64,000 bases of DNA from Streptomyces sp. NBC_01381 (GTDB taxonomy: Bacteria; Actinomycetota; Actinomycetes; Streptomycetales; Streptomycetaceae): the NCBI RefSeq assembly GCF_026340305.1, contig NZ_JAPEPI010000005.1:62001-126000 (forward strand). Direction: 5' to 3'. The position numbers and the translations under genes are program-made. Shown here in pieces: positions 1 to 10,295 of this stretch. A model generated the notes under the pieces. That model did no database searches and was not told the origin of the DNA. It saw only the letters and a program-made list of their open reading frames with translations. Position 1 is the first letter of the stretch. Every line of letters begins with the position of its first letter.

Positions 1-3000
1 TCGACGGAGGGGTAGTCGAAGACGACGGTGTTGGCCAGGTGCAGTCCGCTCAGTGCGTTGAGGCGGTTGCGTAGTTCGACTGCGTTGAGGGAGTCGAAGC
101 CCAGTTCCTGGAAGGCACGGTCGGTTTCGACTTCGCGTGGGTCCTCATGGCCCAGGATGTCGGCCACGACGCCGCGCACCAGATCGGTCAGGGACCGTTC
201 ACGCTCGTCGGGGGTCAGGCCCGCCAGCCGCGCGGTCAGTGAGTCGGCTTGCGTGCCGGGTTCGGCGGCGGCGGTGGTGGTGGTGCGTCGTCGGCGTGTT
301 GTGGGTGTCAGTGCCTGGAGCAGTGCGGGCAGGTCGTCGCCGCGTTGGTGAAGGGCGCGGGTGTCGATGCCGGTCAGGGCCACCACCGGTTCGTCCGCCG
401 CCAGGGCTGCGTCGAACAGGGTCATGGCCTGCGAGGACGGCATCGCTTTCAGTCCCATGCGGTTCAGTCGTCGCAGGTCGGTGTCGCTCAGGTCGCCGCT
501 GATGCCGCTGGATTCCTCCCACAGTCCCCAGGCCATGGACACGGCGGGCAGTTCCTGGGCCCGGCGCATGGAGGCGAGTGCGTCCAGGAAGGTGTTGCCT
601 GCTGCGTAGTTGGCCTGGCCTGGTGTGCCGAACAGGCCGGCCAGTGAGGAGTACAGGACGAAGGCCTTCAGGTCGAGCTCGCGGGTCAGCTCGTGCAGGT
701 TCCAGGCGCCGTCGACCTTGGGCCGCAGTACCCGCTCCAGTTGTTCCTGGCTCATTTCGGACAGCAGGCCGTCCTCGGCGACACCTGCCGTGTGCACGAC
801 GCCTGTCAGCGGGTGGTCTGCGGGCACACGCGCCAGCGCGTCGGAAAGCGCCCCACGATCGGCGACGTCGCAGGCGGCGAGGGTGACCTGTGCGCCGAGT
901 TCTTGAAGTTCGGCGCGCAACTGCGGTGCTCCGGGGGAGGTTTCGCCGCTGCGGCTGAGCAGCAGCAGGGACTGCACCTTGTGTTCGGTCACGAGGTGGC
1001 GGGCCACGATGGCGCCCAGGGTGCCGGTGGCGCCGGTGATCAGGACGGTGCCCTCGCCCCAGTCGGGACCCGCGCCGGTTGCGGCGGCGGGCACCAGGCG
1101 TGGCGCCAGCAACTGCCCCTGGCGCACGGCAACCTGTTCGTGCGTGGAGCCCGCGATGGTCCGCAGGAGTCCGGCCACCTCGTCGGGGCCGGCCTGGGCC
1201 GGGCTTTCCTCCAGGTCGGCCAGGATGATCCGGCCGGGATGCTCCGATTGTGCCGAGCGCAGCAGTCCCCACACCGTGGCGCCCGCCAGGTCGGTTACGC
1301 CCTCGCCGTTGACCGCGTCCAGCGCGCCCCGTGTCACCACGATCAGCCGCGAGTCCTCGAACCGGGCATCGCCCAGCCACGTCCGCAGCCATTGCAGAAC
1401 CCCGCCCACCACACCACGCACCCCACCAGCAACGTCCGCATCGGTGCTGTGCGGTACCTGGAGGACGGTCGTGCCGACATCCTCGGGCAGGCGATCAGTG
1501 ATGAACACCAGCTTCTCGGGCTCTTCGCCGGGCTCCGGAGTGGGGACCGGCTGCCACTCCACGGCGTGCAGGGTGGCACCCTCTGCGTCGAACTGGCCGG
1601 TGAACTGCTGCCGGGGTACCGGACGCATCGTCAGCGCCCGAACTTCTGCTACGGGAGAGCCGTGCTGGTCGGCAATCGCGATGGCGGTGGTGTCGCTGCC
1701 CGCGGTCGTGAGCCGGACGCGCAGGCCCGTGAGGCCGTCGGTGTTCCAGAAGGTGGCGCCGTGCCAGTCGAAGGGCAGCCGTAGAAGCTCTCCGGCCTCG
1801 AGCTGCTCGGACGCCGTGACGACCAGAGGCTGGATCGCGGCATCGAGCAGCGCCGGATGGATCGCGAAGTCGCTTGATGCATCGCGGAGTTGATCGGGCA
1901 GGCGGACCTCCGCGTACAGCTCCTCTCCGCGCTGCCACAGGCCCCGGAGCCCCTGGAACGCGGGGCCGTACTCGTATCCGAGCCCGGCCAGGCGGGCGTA
2001 GATGCCCTCCAGCGGGACCTCGGCGGCGTGCTGCGGCGGCCAGTTGCGCAGGGGTTCGAAGGTGTCCGGCTCCGGGGCAGTGCCCGCGGGGGCGAGGCTG
2101 CCGCTCGCGTAGCGGGCCCACAGGGCGGTGTTCTCGTCATCCGAGTCGGCGGGTTGTGCGTGGACGGAGAAGGCCCTGATGCCGTCCTGGTCAGGTGCCT
2201 GGACGATGATCTGGAGCCGGACGGCCTTCCCCTTGAGCAGGCGCAGGGGCGCCTCCAGCGTCAGCTGTTCCACGCCGGCCGCCCCGGTGCGGGCTGCCGC
2301 TGCCGCGCCGAGTTCGAGGAACGCGGTCGCCGGGAGGATCACGTTGCCGTCGATCGTGTGGTCGGCGAGCCAGGGGTGGTCATCGGAACTGACACGGCCG
2401 CTGAGGACCGTCTCGTCTCGGCCGGCGAGATCGACCACCGTGTCCAGCAGCGGGTGCCGGGACGCGTCGGCCCCGGTGGCGTGCCCGGCCGTCCGCTGCG
2501 CGGAGGTCAGCCAGTAGCGGCTGTGCCGGAAGGCATAGGTGGGCAGGTCGACGCGGGCCGCTCCGGGGAAGAACGCGGCGAGGTCGACGTGCGCGCCGTG
2601 GACGCTGGCCTGGGCCAGGCCCGCGCCGAGCACGTCGGTCTCGGGATGCCGGGCACGCAGCAAGGGCACGGCGGTCATGCCGCCTTCGCCCTGACCGTTT
2701 CGGATCATTCCGGTGAGTACGGCGTCGGGGCCGACCTCGAGGCACAGACCGACGCCCTCGTCCTCCAGGGTCTGTATGGCGTCGTGGAAGCGGACGGTGT
2801 TGCGGAGTTGGTTGACCCAGTAGTCGGGTGTGGTCAGTTCGTCGGGGGTGGTGAGTGTGCCGGTGAGGGTGGAGATGAGGGGGATGGTGGGGTTGTTGAG
2901 GTTGAGGGTGGTGAGGGTTTGGCGGTATTCGTCGAGGGCTGTGTCCATGTGGGGGGAGTGGAAGGCGTGGCTGACGCGGAGGTGTGTGGTGCGCCAGCCG

Positions 3001-6000
3001 CGTTGTTGCCATTGGTGGTTGAGGTGGTTGAGGGTTTTGGTGTCGCCGGAGACGACGGTGGCCTGGGGTCCGTTGACTGCGGCGATGTCGATGCCGGTCA
3101 GGCCGGTGAGGTCGTGGAGGATGTCTTTTTCGGGGGCTGCGACGGCGATCATGGTGCCGTCGTTGCGGGCTGCGGCCATGAGGCGGCCGCGGGTGGTGAC
3201 GAGGGTGGCGGCGTCTTTGAGGGACATGACTCCGGCGATGTGGGCTGCGGTGATTTCGCCGATGGAGTGGCCGGTGACGTAGTCGGGGCGTATTCCCCAG
3301 TTTTCCAGGGTTCGGTAGAGGGCTACTTCGATGGCGAAGAGTGCGGGCTGGGTGTATTCGGTGCGGTCCAGCAGGTCTGCGTCCGGGTCTGTCTCGGTTG
3401 CGAACATGATGTCGCGCAGGGGACGGTCCAGCAGTGGGTCGAGGTGTTTGCACACGTCGTTGAGTGCGGAGGCGAACTGGGGTATGTGGGCGGCGAGTTC
3501 ACGGCCCATGCCCAGCCGCTGCGCACCCTGACCCGAGAACACGAACGCGGTGCTGACGGGCCCGGGCGCGTGACCCGTGATCACCTCCGGGTGCGAGGTA
3601 CCGGCGGCCAGGGTCTCCAGTCGTTCCAGGAAGTCGGCCCTACTCCTGCCCAGGACCACGGCCCGGTGCTCGAAGGTGCTCCGGGTCGCGGCGAGCGAGT
3701 GGCCGATGTCGGCGGGGGACAGGCCGGGGCGGGCGGCGAGATCGAGCAACCGGCGGGCCTGCGCGCGCAAACCGTCGGCACTGCGGGCGGACAGTGCCCA
3801 GGGGAGGGGCAGCAGCGGGCTGTCGGTCTCACCCGCTGTTGCTCCTTCGGCCCTGCCGGACTCGGACGCGTCGGACTCGGACGCGTCGGACTCGGACGCG
3901 TCGGACTCGGACGCGTCCGACTTGGAGTCGTCGGTCTTTGACGCGTCGGTCTTTGGGGCGGGCCCGTGTGCGGCGCTCTTGGCCGCCTCCAGGATCACGT
4001 GTGCGTTGGTGCCGCTGATGCCGAAGGAGGAGACGGCGGCGCGGGCGGGGCGCTCGCCGGTGTGGGGCCATGGCTGTGCTTCGAGGAGGAGTTGCATGGC
4101 GGCGGTGTCCCAGTCGATGTGGGGGGTGGGTTCATCGACGTGGAGGGTGCGGGGCAGGGTGCCGTGCCGCATGGCCTGCACCATTTTGATGACTCCGCCG
4201 ACGCCGGCGGCGGCCTGGCTGTGGCCGATGTTCGATTTCAGGGAGCCGAGGTAGAGGGGGCGGTCCTTGGCGCGGTTGTGGCCGTAGGTGGCCTGCAGGG
4301 CCTGTGCTTCGATGGGGTCGCCCAGGCGTGTTCCTGTGCCGTGTGCCTCGACTGCGTCGATGTCGCCGGGGTTGAGTCCGGCGTCGGCCAGGGCGTCGCG
4401 GATGACCCGTTCCTGTGAGGGGCCGTTGGGTGCGGTGAGGCCGTTGGACGCGCCGTCCTGGTTCACGGCCGAGCCCCGCAGCACTCCCAGTACGTCGTGG
4501 CCCAGTCGTTGTGCGTCCGAGAGGCGTTCCAGCAGCAGAACTCCCGCGCCTTCGGCCCAGCCCGTGCCGTCCGCGGCCGCCGCGAAGGACTTGCACCGGC
4601 CGTCGGCCGCCAGACCCCGCTGCCGCGAGAACTCCACGAACATGCCGGGCGTCGCCATGACGGTCACGCCGCCGGCCAGCGCCAGGCCGGACTCCTGCGT
4701 GCGCAGGGAGCGCATGGCTGTGTGCAGTGCCACGAGAGATGAGGAGCAAGCCGTGTCGATGGTGAGGGCGGGTCCGGTCAGTCCGAGTTGATAAGAGATG
4801 CGCCCGGAGATGATGCTGGCCGTGCTCCCGGTCAGTACGTGCCCTTCGATCTCCTGCGATGCTTCGTGCATGCGAGGGCCGTAGTCGGTGGCCATGGCAC
4901 CGATGAACACGCCGGTGGGAGTTCCGTGCAGGGTGCGTGGATCGAGCTTCGCCCGTTCGACGGCCTCCCAGGCCGTCTCAAGGACCAGCCGCTGCTGCGG
5001 GTCCATCGCCAGCGCGTCACGGGGTGAGATCCCGAAGAACGCGGCATCGAAGTCGCCTGCGTCGTGCAGGAATCCGCCGCTCTGTGTGTAGCTGCGCCCG
5101 GAGCTGGCCGGGTCCGGGTCGTAGAGGTCTTCGCCCCAGCCCCGGTTCGTGGGGAAGGAAGAGATGACGTCGCGTCCCTCGGCCACGAGCTGCCACAGGT
5201 CCTCCGGCGAGGTCACTCCGCCGGGATACCGGCAGGCCATGCCGATGATGGCGATGGGTTCGTCCTGCCGGACGCGGCGGGGGGCCCTTCCCGGGTTCGC
5301 CGGTGTGTGGCTTGGCTTCCTGGTGACTCCGTTGCCCAGGTCCTCCAGATAGCCCGCCACCGCCTCGGGAGTGGGGTGGTCGTACAGCAAAGTGGCGGGC
5401 AGCTGCAGGCCGGTCGCCTGGGCGAGCTGGTTGGTCACGGCCAGGGCGGACTGCGAGTCGAAGCCGAGGTCCTTGAACGACACGTTCTTCTCGGCGAGGC
5501 CGAGCTGCTCGTCGTCGAGGACGGCGGTGGCGTGGGCGAGGACGAGCCGTATCAGTTCCTTGCTGTCCCGCCGCGCGCCGGCCGTGGCGGTGCCCCCTGC
5601 TGAGGGGGCAGCGTCCGGAGCCGCCGGGGCAGCTTTGGGGCCCGGACCCGGCGTCCCGGGCCGGCTGCGCGCAAAGGCGTAGGTCGGCAGGTCGACGCGT
5701 TGCGCGCCACTGCCGTCGAAGGCGGTTCGCCAGTCGACGGCCACGCCCTTCACGTAGGCCTCGGCCAGGGAGGTCGTCAGCCTGCGCCAGGCGGGCTCGG
5801 CATCTCGCAGGGACCCGATGACGGCGCACGATCGGTCCGTGTCCGCCGCGGCCCGCATCAGTTCGCCGGTCAGTACCGGATGGTGCGAGATCTCCACGAA
5901 GACGGTGCTGCCGTCGTCAAGTACTGCACGGACAGCTTCCTGGAGGCCGTCTGCGGAGACCAGACGGCAGGGTACGGAGCCGTCGTCGGGCGACAGGTGC

Positions 6001-7505
6001 ACAGGGTGCCGGGACGCGGAGGTGACCGCGCGCACGGCGTCGCGCAGCGAGAGCGATCCCGCGACGTAGGCGGCGGCCACGGCCGCGCCGGTCTCTCCCA
6101 CGATCTGGTGGGGGGCCACACCGTAGGAGCGCCACACCTCGGCGAGCGACACCGTGTGCGCGAATCGCACGGCCCGTGCGACCTCGGGGGAGTCGGCCGG
6201 TGAGGGGCCCTGGGTGCCTCGGACCACCTCGGTGAGGTGCCAGTCGGTGAACTCGGCCATCGCGTCGGCGCATTCGGCCATGCGTGCGGCGAAGACCGGT
6301 GAGGCCTCGCACAGTTCGGCTGCCGACTCCGCCAGGCGGGAGCTGCCGGTGCTGTCCGAGGCGTCAGGGAAGACGAAGACGGTTCGCACGCGGTCCGGGT
6401 CGGTGACGGGTCCGGCGAAGGTGTGTCCGTCGGCCACCTCCCGCAGCGAGGCCAGCAGTTCTTCCCGGCTGCCGCCGACGGCGACGGCGCGGTGGGAGAA
6501 CGTGGTGCGTCCGGTGGCCAGGGAGCAGCCGATGTCTTGTGGGCGCACGGCTTGGTCGTCCTCGACCCGGGCGAGCAGCGCGGCTGCCTGGCGGCGCAGG
6601 GCCGAGGGGGTACGGCCCGACAGGGGCCAGGGGACCACGGCGGGCGTGCCGGCGTCCACGGCCGGGGCCTGGCCGAGGGGCGGGGCCTGCTCGATGATGT
6701 GCCGGATGGCTCGGCCGTCGGCCGAGGTGCCGATGCCGGCGGTCGCCGCGTGGTCCGCGTGGTCGTGACGGGGCGGCTGCCCGTGGTGGCGCATGCTCAG
6801 CAACGCCTTGAGGAGACCGGTGATGCCGGCCGCGGGGTCGTCGTCCTCGCAGGTGACGCTGTCGGCGATCACTGCGTGGATGCGGTCGCCGTCCGCCCGG
6901 GCGAGGCTCAGGGGCTTGAGCGCGACGACCGCGGCGCCCTGGCCGCCGAGGGCGTCGGGTGCAGGGGTGTCGTCGCCGGGGCGGGGCGCGCCGTCCGGTG
7001 GCGGGTGCACGAGCGCCCCCGCCACGAGTGCGGTGGTGATCTCGCCGCTGCGCAGGCTCTCGCAGGCCCGGTGGAGGGCGGCCGACGAGGAGGACGCGCC
7101 CCGGTCGATGGCCAGGCTCGGGCCGGAAAGCCCCAGGCCGTGGGAGATCCGGGCCGCGCTTGCGTCCTGGGGCCCGCCGACGAACACCCCGGCCGGGGTG
7201 CCGTGCAGTGCGGCGGGGACGACGGCGGCGTCCTCCAGCGCTTCCCAGGCCAGTTCGAGCAGAAGCCGCTGACGCGGGTCGAGGGCTTCGGCCTCGCTCG
7301 CGGAGAGCCCGAAAAACTCTGCGTCGAACTGGTCTGCTGCACCGGTGTCGGTGTCCCCGCCCTCCTTGGAGCCCTCCTGAGGAATGTCGCTGCTCACGAG
7401 GCGCCAGAAAGCCGTGAGGTCAGTCGCGTTCGGCGCCCAGCACGACATACCGACGACCGCGATCCGATCCACCTGAAGTTCGCCGCCAGACGGTTCTGTA
7501 AACAC
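1..7505 (-). CDS. Modular type I polyketide synthase, C-terminus beyond left edge
   Basis: At least 2501 residues, no stop before the window edge. The chosen GTG follows GGGAGA at 5 nt. Module 1 is decayed: the KS has IDRGASSSSAAL where IDTACSSSL is expected (Cys to Ala) and lacks the EAHGTGT and KSNIGH histidine regions; the AT has GETGA for GHSxG; its ACP (LGFDSQSA, about 5460) is intact. Module 2 is complete: KS with DTACSSSL, EAHGTGT and KSNIGH (about 5270-4010); AT with GHSIGE and HAFHS, the malonyl-type signature (about 3550-2620); DH with HTIDGNVILP and DAAIQ; KR with TGATGTLG and NYAAGN (about 1060-540); ACP with LGFDSL at the edge. The first module therefore probably acts as a loading unit whose carrier is charged in trans, perhaps by the KAS III-like protein immediately upstream. 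Product unknown. Confidence 0.95.
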   Translation of the reverse strand, partial: MFTEPSGGELQVDRIAVVGMSCWAPNATDLTAFWRLVSSDIPQEGSKEGGDTDTGAADQFDAEFFGLSASEAEALDPRQRLLLELAWEALEDAAVVPAALHGTPAGVFVGGPQDASAARISHGLGLSGPSLAIDRGASSSSAALHRACESLRSGEITTALVAGALVHPPPDGAPRPGDDTPAPDALGGQGAAVVALKPLSLARADGDRIHAVIADSVTCEDDDPAAGITGLLKALLSMRHHGQPPRHDHADHAATAGIGTSADGRAIRHIIEQAPPLGQAPAVDAGTPAVVPWPLSGRTPSALRRQAAALLARVEDDQAVRPQDIGCSLATGRTTFSHRAVAVGGSREELLASLREVADGHTFAGPVTDPDRVRTVFVFPDASDSTGSSRLAESAAELCEASPVFAARMAECADAMAEFTDWHLTEVVRGTQGPSPADSPEVARAVRFAHTVSLAEVWRSYGVAPHQIVGETGAAVAAAYVAGSLSLRDAVRAVTSASRHPVHLSPDDGSVPCRLVSADGLQEAVRAVLDDGSTVFVEISHHPVLTGELMRAAADTDRSCAVIGSLRDAEPAWRRLTTSLAEAYVKGVAVDWRTAFDGSGAQRVDLPTYAFARSRPGTPGPGPKAAPAAPDAAPSAGGTATAGARRDSKELIRLVLAHATAVLDDEQLGLAEKNVSFKDLGFDSQSALAVTNQLAQATGLQLPATLLYDHPTPEAVAGYLEDLGNGVTRKPSHTPANPGRAPRRVRQDEPIAIIGMACRYPGGVTSPEDLWQLVAEGRDVISSFPTNRGWGEDLYDPDPASSGRSYTQSGGFLHDAGDFDAAFFGISPRDALAMDPQQRLVLETAWEAVERAKLDPRTLHGTPTGVFIGAMATDYGPRMHEASQEIEGHVLTGSTASIISGRISYQLGLTGPALTIDTACSSSLVALHTAMRSLRTQESGLALAGGVTVMATPGMFVEFSRQRGLAADGRCKSFAAAADGTGWAEGAGVLLLERLSDAQRLGHDVLGVLRGSAVNQDGASNGLTAPNGPSQERVIRDALADAGLNPGDIDAVEAHGTGTRLGDPIEAQALQATYGHNRAKDRPLYLGSLKSNIGHSQAAAGVGGVIKMVQAMRHGTLPRTLHVDEPTPHIDWDTAAMQLLLEAQPWPHTGERPARAAVSSFGISGTNAHVILEAAKSAAHGPAPKTDASKTDDSKSDASESDASESDASESDASESGRAEGATAGETDSPLLPLPWALSARSADGLRAQARRLLDLAARPGLSPADIGHSLAATRSTFEHRAVVLGRSRADFLERLETLAAGTSHPEVITGHAPGPVSTAFVFSGQGAQRLGMGRELAAHIPQFASALNDVCKHLDPLLDRPLRDIMFATETDPDADLLDRTEYTQPALFAIEVALYRTLENWGIRPDYVTGHSIGEITAAHIAGVMSLKDAATLVTTRGRLMAAARNDGTMIAVAAPEKDILHDLTGLTGIDIAAVNGPQATVVSGDTKTLNHLNHQWQQRGWRTTHLRVSHAFHSPHMDTALDEYRQTLTTLNLNNPTIPLISTLTGTLTTPDELTTPDYWVNQLRNTVRFHDAIQTLEDEGVGLCLEVGPDAVLTGMIRNGQGEGGMTAVPLLRARHPETDVLGAGLAQASVHGAHVDLAAFFPGAARVDLPTYAFRHSRYWLTSAQRTAGHATGADASRHPLLDTVVDLAGRDETVLSGRVSSDDHPWLADHTIDGNVILPATAFLELGAAAAARTGAAGVEQLTLEAPLRLLKGKAVRLQIIVQAPDQDGIRAFSVHAQPADSDDENTALWARYASGSLAPAGTAPEPDTFEPLRNWPPQHAAEVPLEGIYARLAGLGYEYGPAFQGLRGLWQRGEELYAEVRLPDQLRDASSDFAIHPALLDAAIQPLVVTASEQLEAGELLRLPFDWHGATFWNTDGLTGLRVRLTTAGSDTTAIAIADQHGSPVAEVRALTMRPVPRQQFTGQFDAEGATLHAVEWQPVPTPEPGEEPEKLVFITDRLPEDVGTTVLQVPHSTDADVAGGVRGVVGGVLQWLRTWLGDARFEDSRLIVVTRGALDAVNGEGVTDLAGATVWGLLRSAQSEHPGRIILADLEESPAQAGPDEVAGLLRTIAGSTHEQVAVRQGQLLAPRLVPAAATGAGPDWGEGTVLITGATGTLGAIVARHLVTEHKVQSLLLLSRSGETSPGAPQLRAELQELGAQVTLAACDVADRGALSDALARVPADHPLTGVVHTAGVAEDGLLSEMSQEQLERVLRPKVDGAWNLHELTRELDLKAFVLYSSLAGLFGTPGQANYAAGNTFLDALASMRRAQELPAVSMAWGLWEESSGISGDLSDTDLRRLNRMGLKAMPSSQAMTLFDAALAADEPVVALTGIDTRALHQRGDDLPALLQALTPTTRRRRTTTTAAAEPGTQADSLTARLAGLTPDERERSLTDLVRGVVADILGHEDPREVETDRAFQELGFDSLNAVELRNRLNALSGLHLANTVVFDYPSV
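3858..3947. repeat. 15-bp tandem repeat inside the PKS KS-AT linker
   Basis: Four near-identical 15-bp units (ggactcggacgcgtc type) followed by two degenerate units. Read on the minus strand they encode an acidic Ser/Asp/Glu repeat (SDASE units) between the KS and AT of module 2. Copy number may vary between strains; no catalytic role is expected. Confidence 0.9.
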
Positions 7506-7790
7506 TGATTTCTCCCACCGGAATGAGGCCCTCCGAAATAACTTCTCCGCACCGGTGAAAACCCTAATCAGGAACAACCATGCGCCGGTAACCATGTGTT
7601 CTGCCGTACGCGAGGAGCGACCTGTTACCAGCCTCTTCCCGCACTGCACGGGGTGGCCTGCATGACGATTGCGCAGACGACCCCGTCAATGAACTTCCGT
7701 AACCTCAGGCCGCGCGAGAAGAACAGGGAACTCTCTCTGCCGGGCCCCTGCGCACGACCGAAGGCGGACGGTCCTCGGTTCCCTGCGCTG

Positions 7791-8825
7791 CTACGGGTTG
7801 TCCCACGAAGGGGTCCGCCGGATCTCCACCACGGCGCACGACCAGGTGAACCCGGCTCCGATGCCCGCCAGGAGGATCCGTTGCCCCGGCTTGGCGCTGC
7901 CTGACTCGGTGAGATAGGCGAGGCCCGCGAACTGGTCGCCGGCGCCGAGATGCCCCACGGTCCTTCCCCAGGACCACGTGGTCGCGGACGGGTCCAGGCT
8001 CCACGGCCGCAGGAACGTCTGCGTGAGGCGGCGGCGTCCGAAGTGCGGCAGCACGAACCAGTCGATGTCGGACAGCTCGCATCCAGCCTCGTTGAGTGCT
8101 CGCTTGAGGACCTCCGACTGGCCCGCCCGCACGCGCGCGACGCTGTAGGAGACGCCCACCTTGTTGATGAAGGCCTGCTTGGTCGCCTCCAGGTCCATGG
8201 GCTGCCGGACCTCGAACGGCTCCGCTCCGAACGGGTCGTCGCCCCGGTGCATCTCCTCCAGTTCCGGCTCGGAGACGGTGCACAGGCTGCGCAGCTGCGC
8301 AAAACCGGGCCGGCGGGACAGGACGAGCGCCGTGCCCGCGTCGCCGTACACGGTGCCCGGGTCGCCGTTCCAGCGGTCGAAGCCCGGCTCGCAGAACCGG
8401 TCGCCCGTGGTGAGCAGGGCCGAGCTGGTGCGCAGGCCGCCGTTGAGCATGCCGGCGGCCAGTTCCATGGCCGCCATGCCGCCGTTGGAGAGCTGGCGCA
8501 CCTCTATGGCGGGGCAGCGGTTGCCCACCGCTTCACGCTGGATGTAGGAGACCGGGGCCCACAGGTCGTGCCCCTGGTAGTAGACATCGGCGTGCAGGAT
8601 CAGGTCGACGTCCAGGGGGACGGTCCCGGAGCGCCGCAGCGCCGTGCGTGCGGCCTCGGCCGCCATGGCCGGCGCGGACACACCGTCCGAGACGGCGATG
8701 GAGGCCAGGTCCGTGTGCCGTGCGAGCCTCTCGTCGAAGTCGCCGCGTTCCACGGCATCTGCGACTGTGACCCGCCCGGGTATGTGGACGCCGAGTCCGG
8801 TGATGTACAAGTCATCGAACCTCAT
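7791..8825 (-). CDS. KAS III-like acyltransferase with Ser at the nucleophile position
   Basis: 344 residues from an ATG preceded by AAAGGAG at 9 nt. The fold signature is KAS III (thiolase superfamily), but the active-site segment reads VRQLSNGGM, with Ser where FabH and CerJ-type enzymes have Cys. The later residues read HFGRRRL and GHLGAGDQF, so Asp replaces the usual Asn of condensing KAS III. That Asp is the pattern of KAS III-like acyl-transferring enzymes (CerJ and ChlB3 families), and Ser for Cys is known from DpsC. It lies directly upstream of the PKS in the same orientation, with a 285-bp gap. I infer that it moves a starter acyl group onto the ACP of the decayed loading module. Substrate unknown; it may instead acylate another acceptor. 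Confidence 0.88.
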   Translation of the reverse strand: MRFDDLYITGLGVHIPGRVTVADAVERGDFDERLARHTDLASIAVSDGVSAPAMAAEAARTALRRSGTVPLDVDLILHADVYYQGHDLWAPVSYIQREAVGNRCPAIEVRQLSNGGMAAMELAAGMLNGGLRTSSALLTTGDRFCEPGFDRWNGDPGTVYGDAGTALVLSRRPGFAQLRSLCTVSEPELEEMHRGDDPFGAEPFEVRQPMDLEATKQAFINKVGVSYSVARVRAGQSEVLKRALNEAGCELSDIDWFVLPHFGRRRLTQTFLRPWSLDPSATTWSWGRTVGHLGAGDQFAGLAYLTESGSAKPGQRILLAGIGAGFTWSCAVVEIRRTPSWDNP

Positions 8826-9100
8826 CAGCCCGTGTCTCCTTTCTGCTCCCGATACGCCCTGGGTCTCAAACTCCAACATCCGCCGGTCCACGGCATGGTG
8901 ACCGGGGACCGGCGGATGTGTGCGGTTTCGCGCGCTGGGCCGGCGAGGCGGATCACGCCGTGACGGCCGTTGAATTCATAGTGGCCAGAAGACCTGGAAA
9001 CAGGATGGAGGATAAATGGAGAAGGATGCTCTCCGTCTGGTAATTGCGCAGTAATCGGCGCGGGTTCCGCAAGGGTGCTCGCGCGATGGGCGAGCGGCGA

Positions 9101-9106
9101 TAGATT
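9101..9106 (+). promoter_or_regulatory. Candidate -10 element for a leaderless acyl-CoA dehydrogenase transcript
   Basis: TAGATT ends 6 nt before the ATG at 9113 and no Shine-Dalgarno sequence precedes that ATG. A start site about 7 nt downstream of this -10 would fall on the A of the start codon, giving a leaderless mRNA, which is common in actinomycetes. No convincing -35 was found. Confidence 0.4.
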
Positions 9107-9112
9107 GCCTTA

Positions 9113-10270
9113 ATGGAACCTCAAGACCTGGAGATTCTCCGACAGTTCGTCAAAAGCCAAATCGGCGGTGAAGACACGCAGTTGGACTCCCTGTCGGAGA
9201 AACCTCGCCAGCTGTATGAGGACTTCCGTGCGACGGGGCTTGCCAACTGGTGGCTGCCCGAGGAGTCCGGGGGCCGCGGGTTCTCCCTCGAGGACGGGGT
9301 CGAGATCGTCAACGAGATCGCGTACGGCGATGCCGGCGTGGCCTTCACGCTGCTCGTGTCGATCCTCGGCAGCACCGTGGTCCGGCTCTACGGATCGGAC
9401 GACCTCAAGGCCCGTTACCTGGAGCCCATGGCGAGCGGCGGAACGTTCTGCGCCGCGCTGGGCAGTGAACGCGACGCGGGAAGCGAGCTGAACAGGATCG
9501 GGACGGTTGCCGCGCGGTCGGGGAACGATCTCGTCCTGACCGGCGAGAAGTTCTTCGCCACCAACGCGGACTTCGCCGACTTCCTGCTCGTCATCGCCAA
9601 GGCCGCCGACGATCCGGATGAGTACCTCGCGGTCGTGGTCCCGAGGGACGCGCCAGGGATCGAGGTGGTCAAGCGCTGGGACGTCATCGGGCTGCGTGCC
9701 TCGCACACCTACTCGGTGAGGCTGGACAACTGTCGAGTGCCCGCCGCCAACCAGCTGTCCGGCTCCGGGCTGCGGCTCTTGGAGACCGGGCTCAACGCCA
9801 GCCGGACCCTCATCGCGGCCAGTGCGATCGGCATCGCCAGGCGGATACGTGATCACTGCATGACGTACGCGAAGGAGAAGCAGTTCCGCGGGGGCTCCCT
9901 TCTGGAAAGCCCGGTCCTGGCGCAGAAGCTGGGGCAGATGGAGATGCAGATCGACGTCATGAAGAGTCATTGCCTGAAGGCCGCCCGCGAGTACGACGAG
10001 ATCATGGCAGGGCCCGATGCCGCCAAGGTGTTCTCCAGGAAGGGAACACTGAAGTCGGCGCTGACGGCGAAGATCTTCTGCGGCCAGGCGGGCTGGAGCA
10101 TTGCGAGTGCGGGTTCCGAGATGTTCGGGGGACTTGGATACACGAGCGAGCTGCCGATCGGGAAGCTGCTCAGGGACATGCGTTATGTCTCGATCGTCGA
10201 GGGAGGCGACGAGGTGCTGCGTGAACTGCTGTTCAGCCGCTACGTGATACCCGTCTCGCGCCGCTCGTGA
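9113..10270 (+). CDS. Acyl-CoA (or acyl-ACP) dehydrogenase
   Basis: 385 residues, the usual length of the family, with N-terminal helical, central beta and C-terminal helical domains. The C-terminal segment VSIVEGGDEVLRELL carries the Glu expected as catalytic base. The enzyme should introduce an alpha,beta double bond into a thioester with FAD as cofactor. It is transcribed divergently from the KAS III-like gene, sharing a 287-bp intergenic region, and is followed by a decayed MerR gene. In polyketide loci such enzymes usually shape starter or extender units, or desaturate a carrier-bound chain; which applies here cannot be read from sequence. Confidence 0.93.
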   Translation: MEPQDLEILRQFVKSQIGGEDTQLDSLSEKPRQLYEDFRATGLANWWLPEESGGRGFSLEDGVEIVNEIAYGDAGVAFTLLVSILGSTVVRLYGSDDLKARYLEPMASGGTFCAALGSERDAGSELNRIGTVAARSGNDLVLTGEKFFATNADFADFLLVIAKAADDPDEYLAVVVPRDAPGIEVVKRWDVIGLRASHTYSVRLDNCRVPAANQLSGSGLRLLETGLNASRTLIAASAIGIARRIRDHCMTYAKEKQFRGGSLLESPVLAQKLGQMEMQIDVMKSHCLKAAREYDEIMAGPDAAKVFSRKGTLKSALTAKIFCGQAGWSIASAGSEMFGGLGYTSELPIGKLLRDMRYVSIVEGGDEVLRELLFSRYVIPVSRRS

Positions 10271-10295
10271 GAACGGTGCGGCCCCGGCCCGCCGC

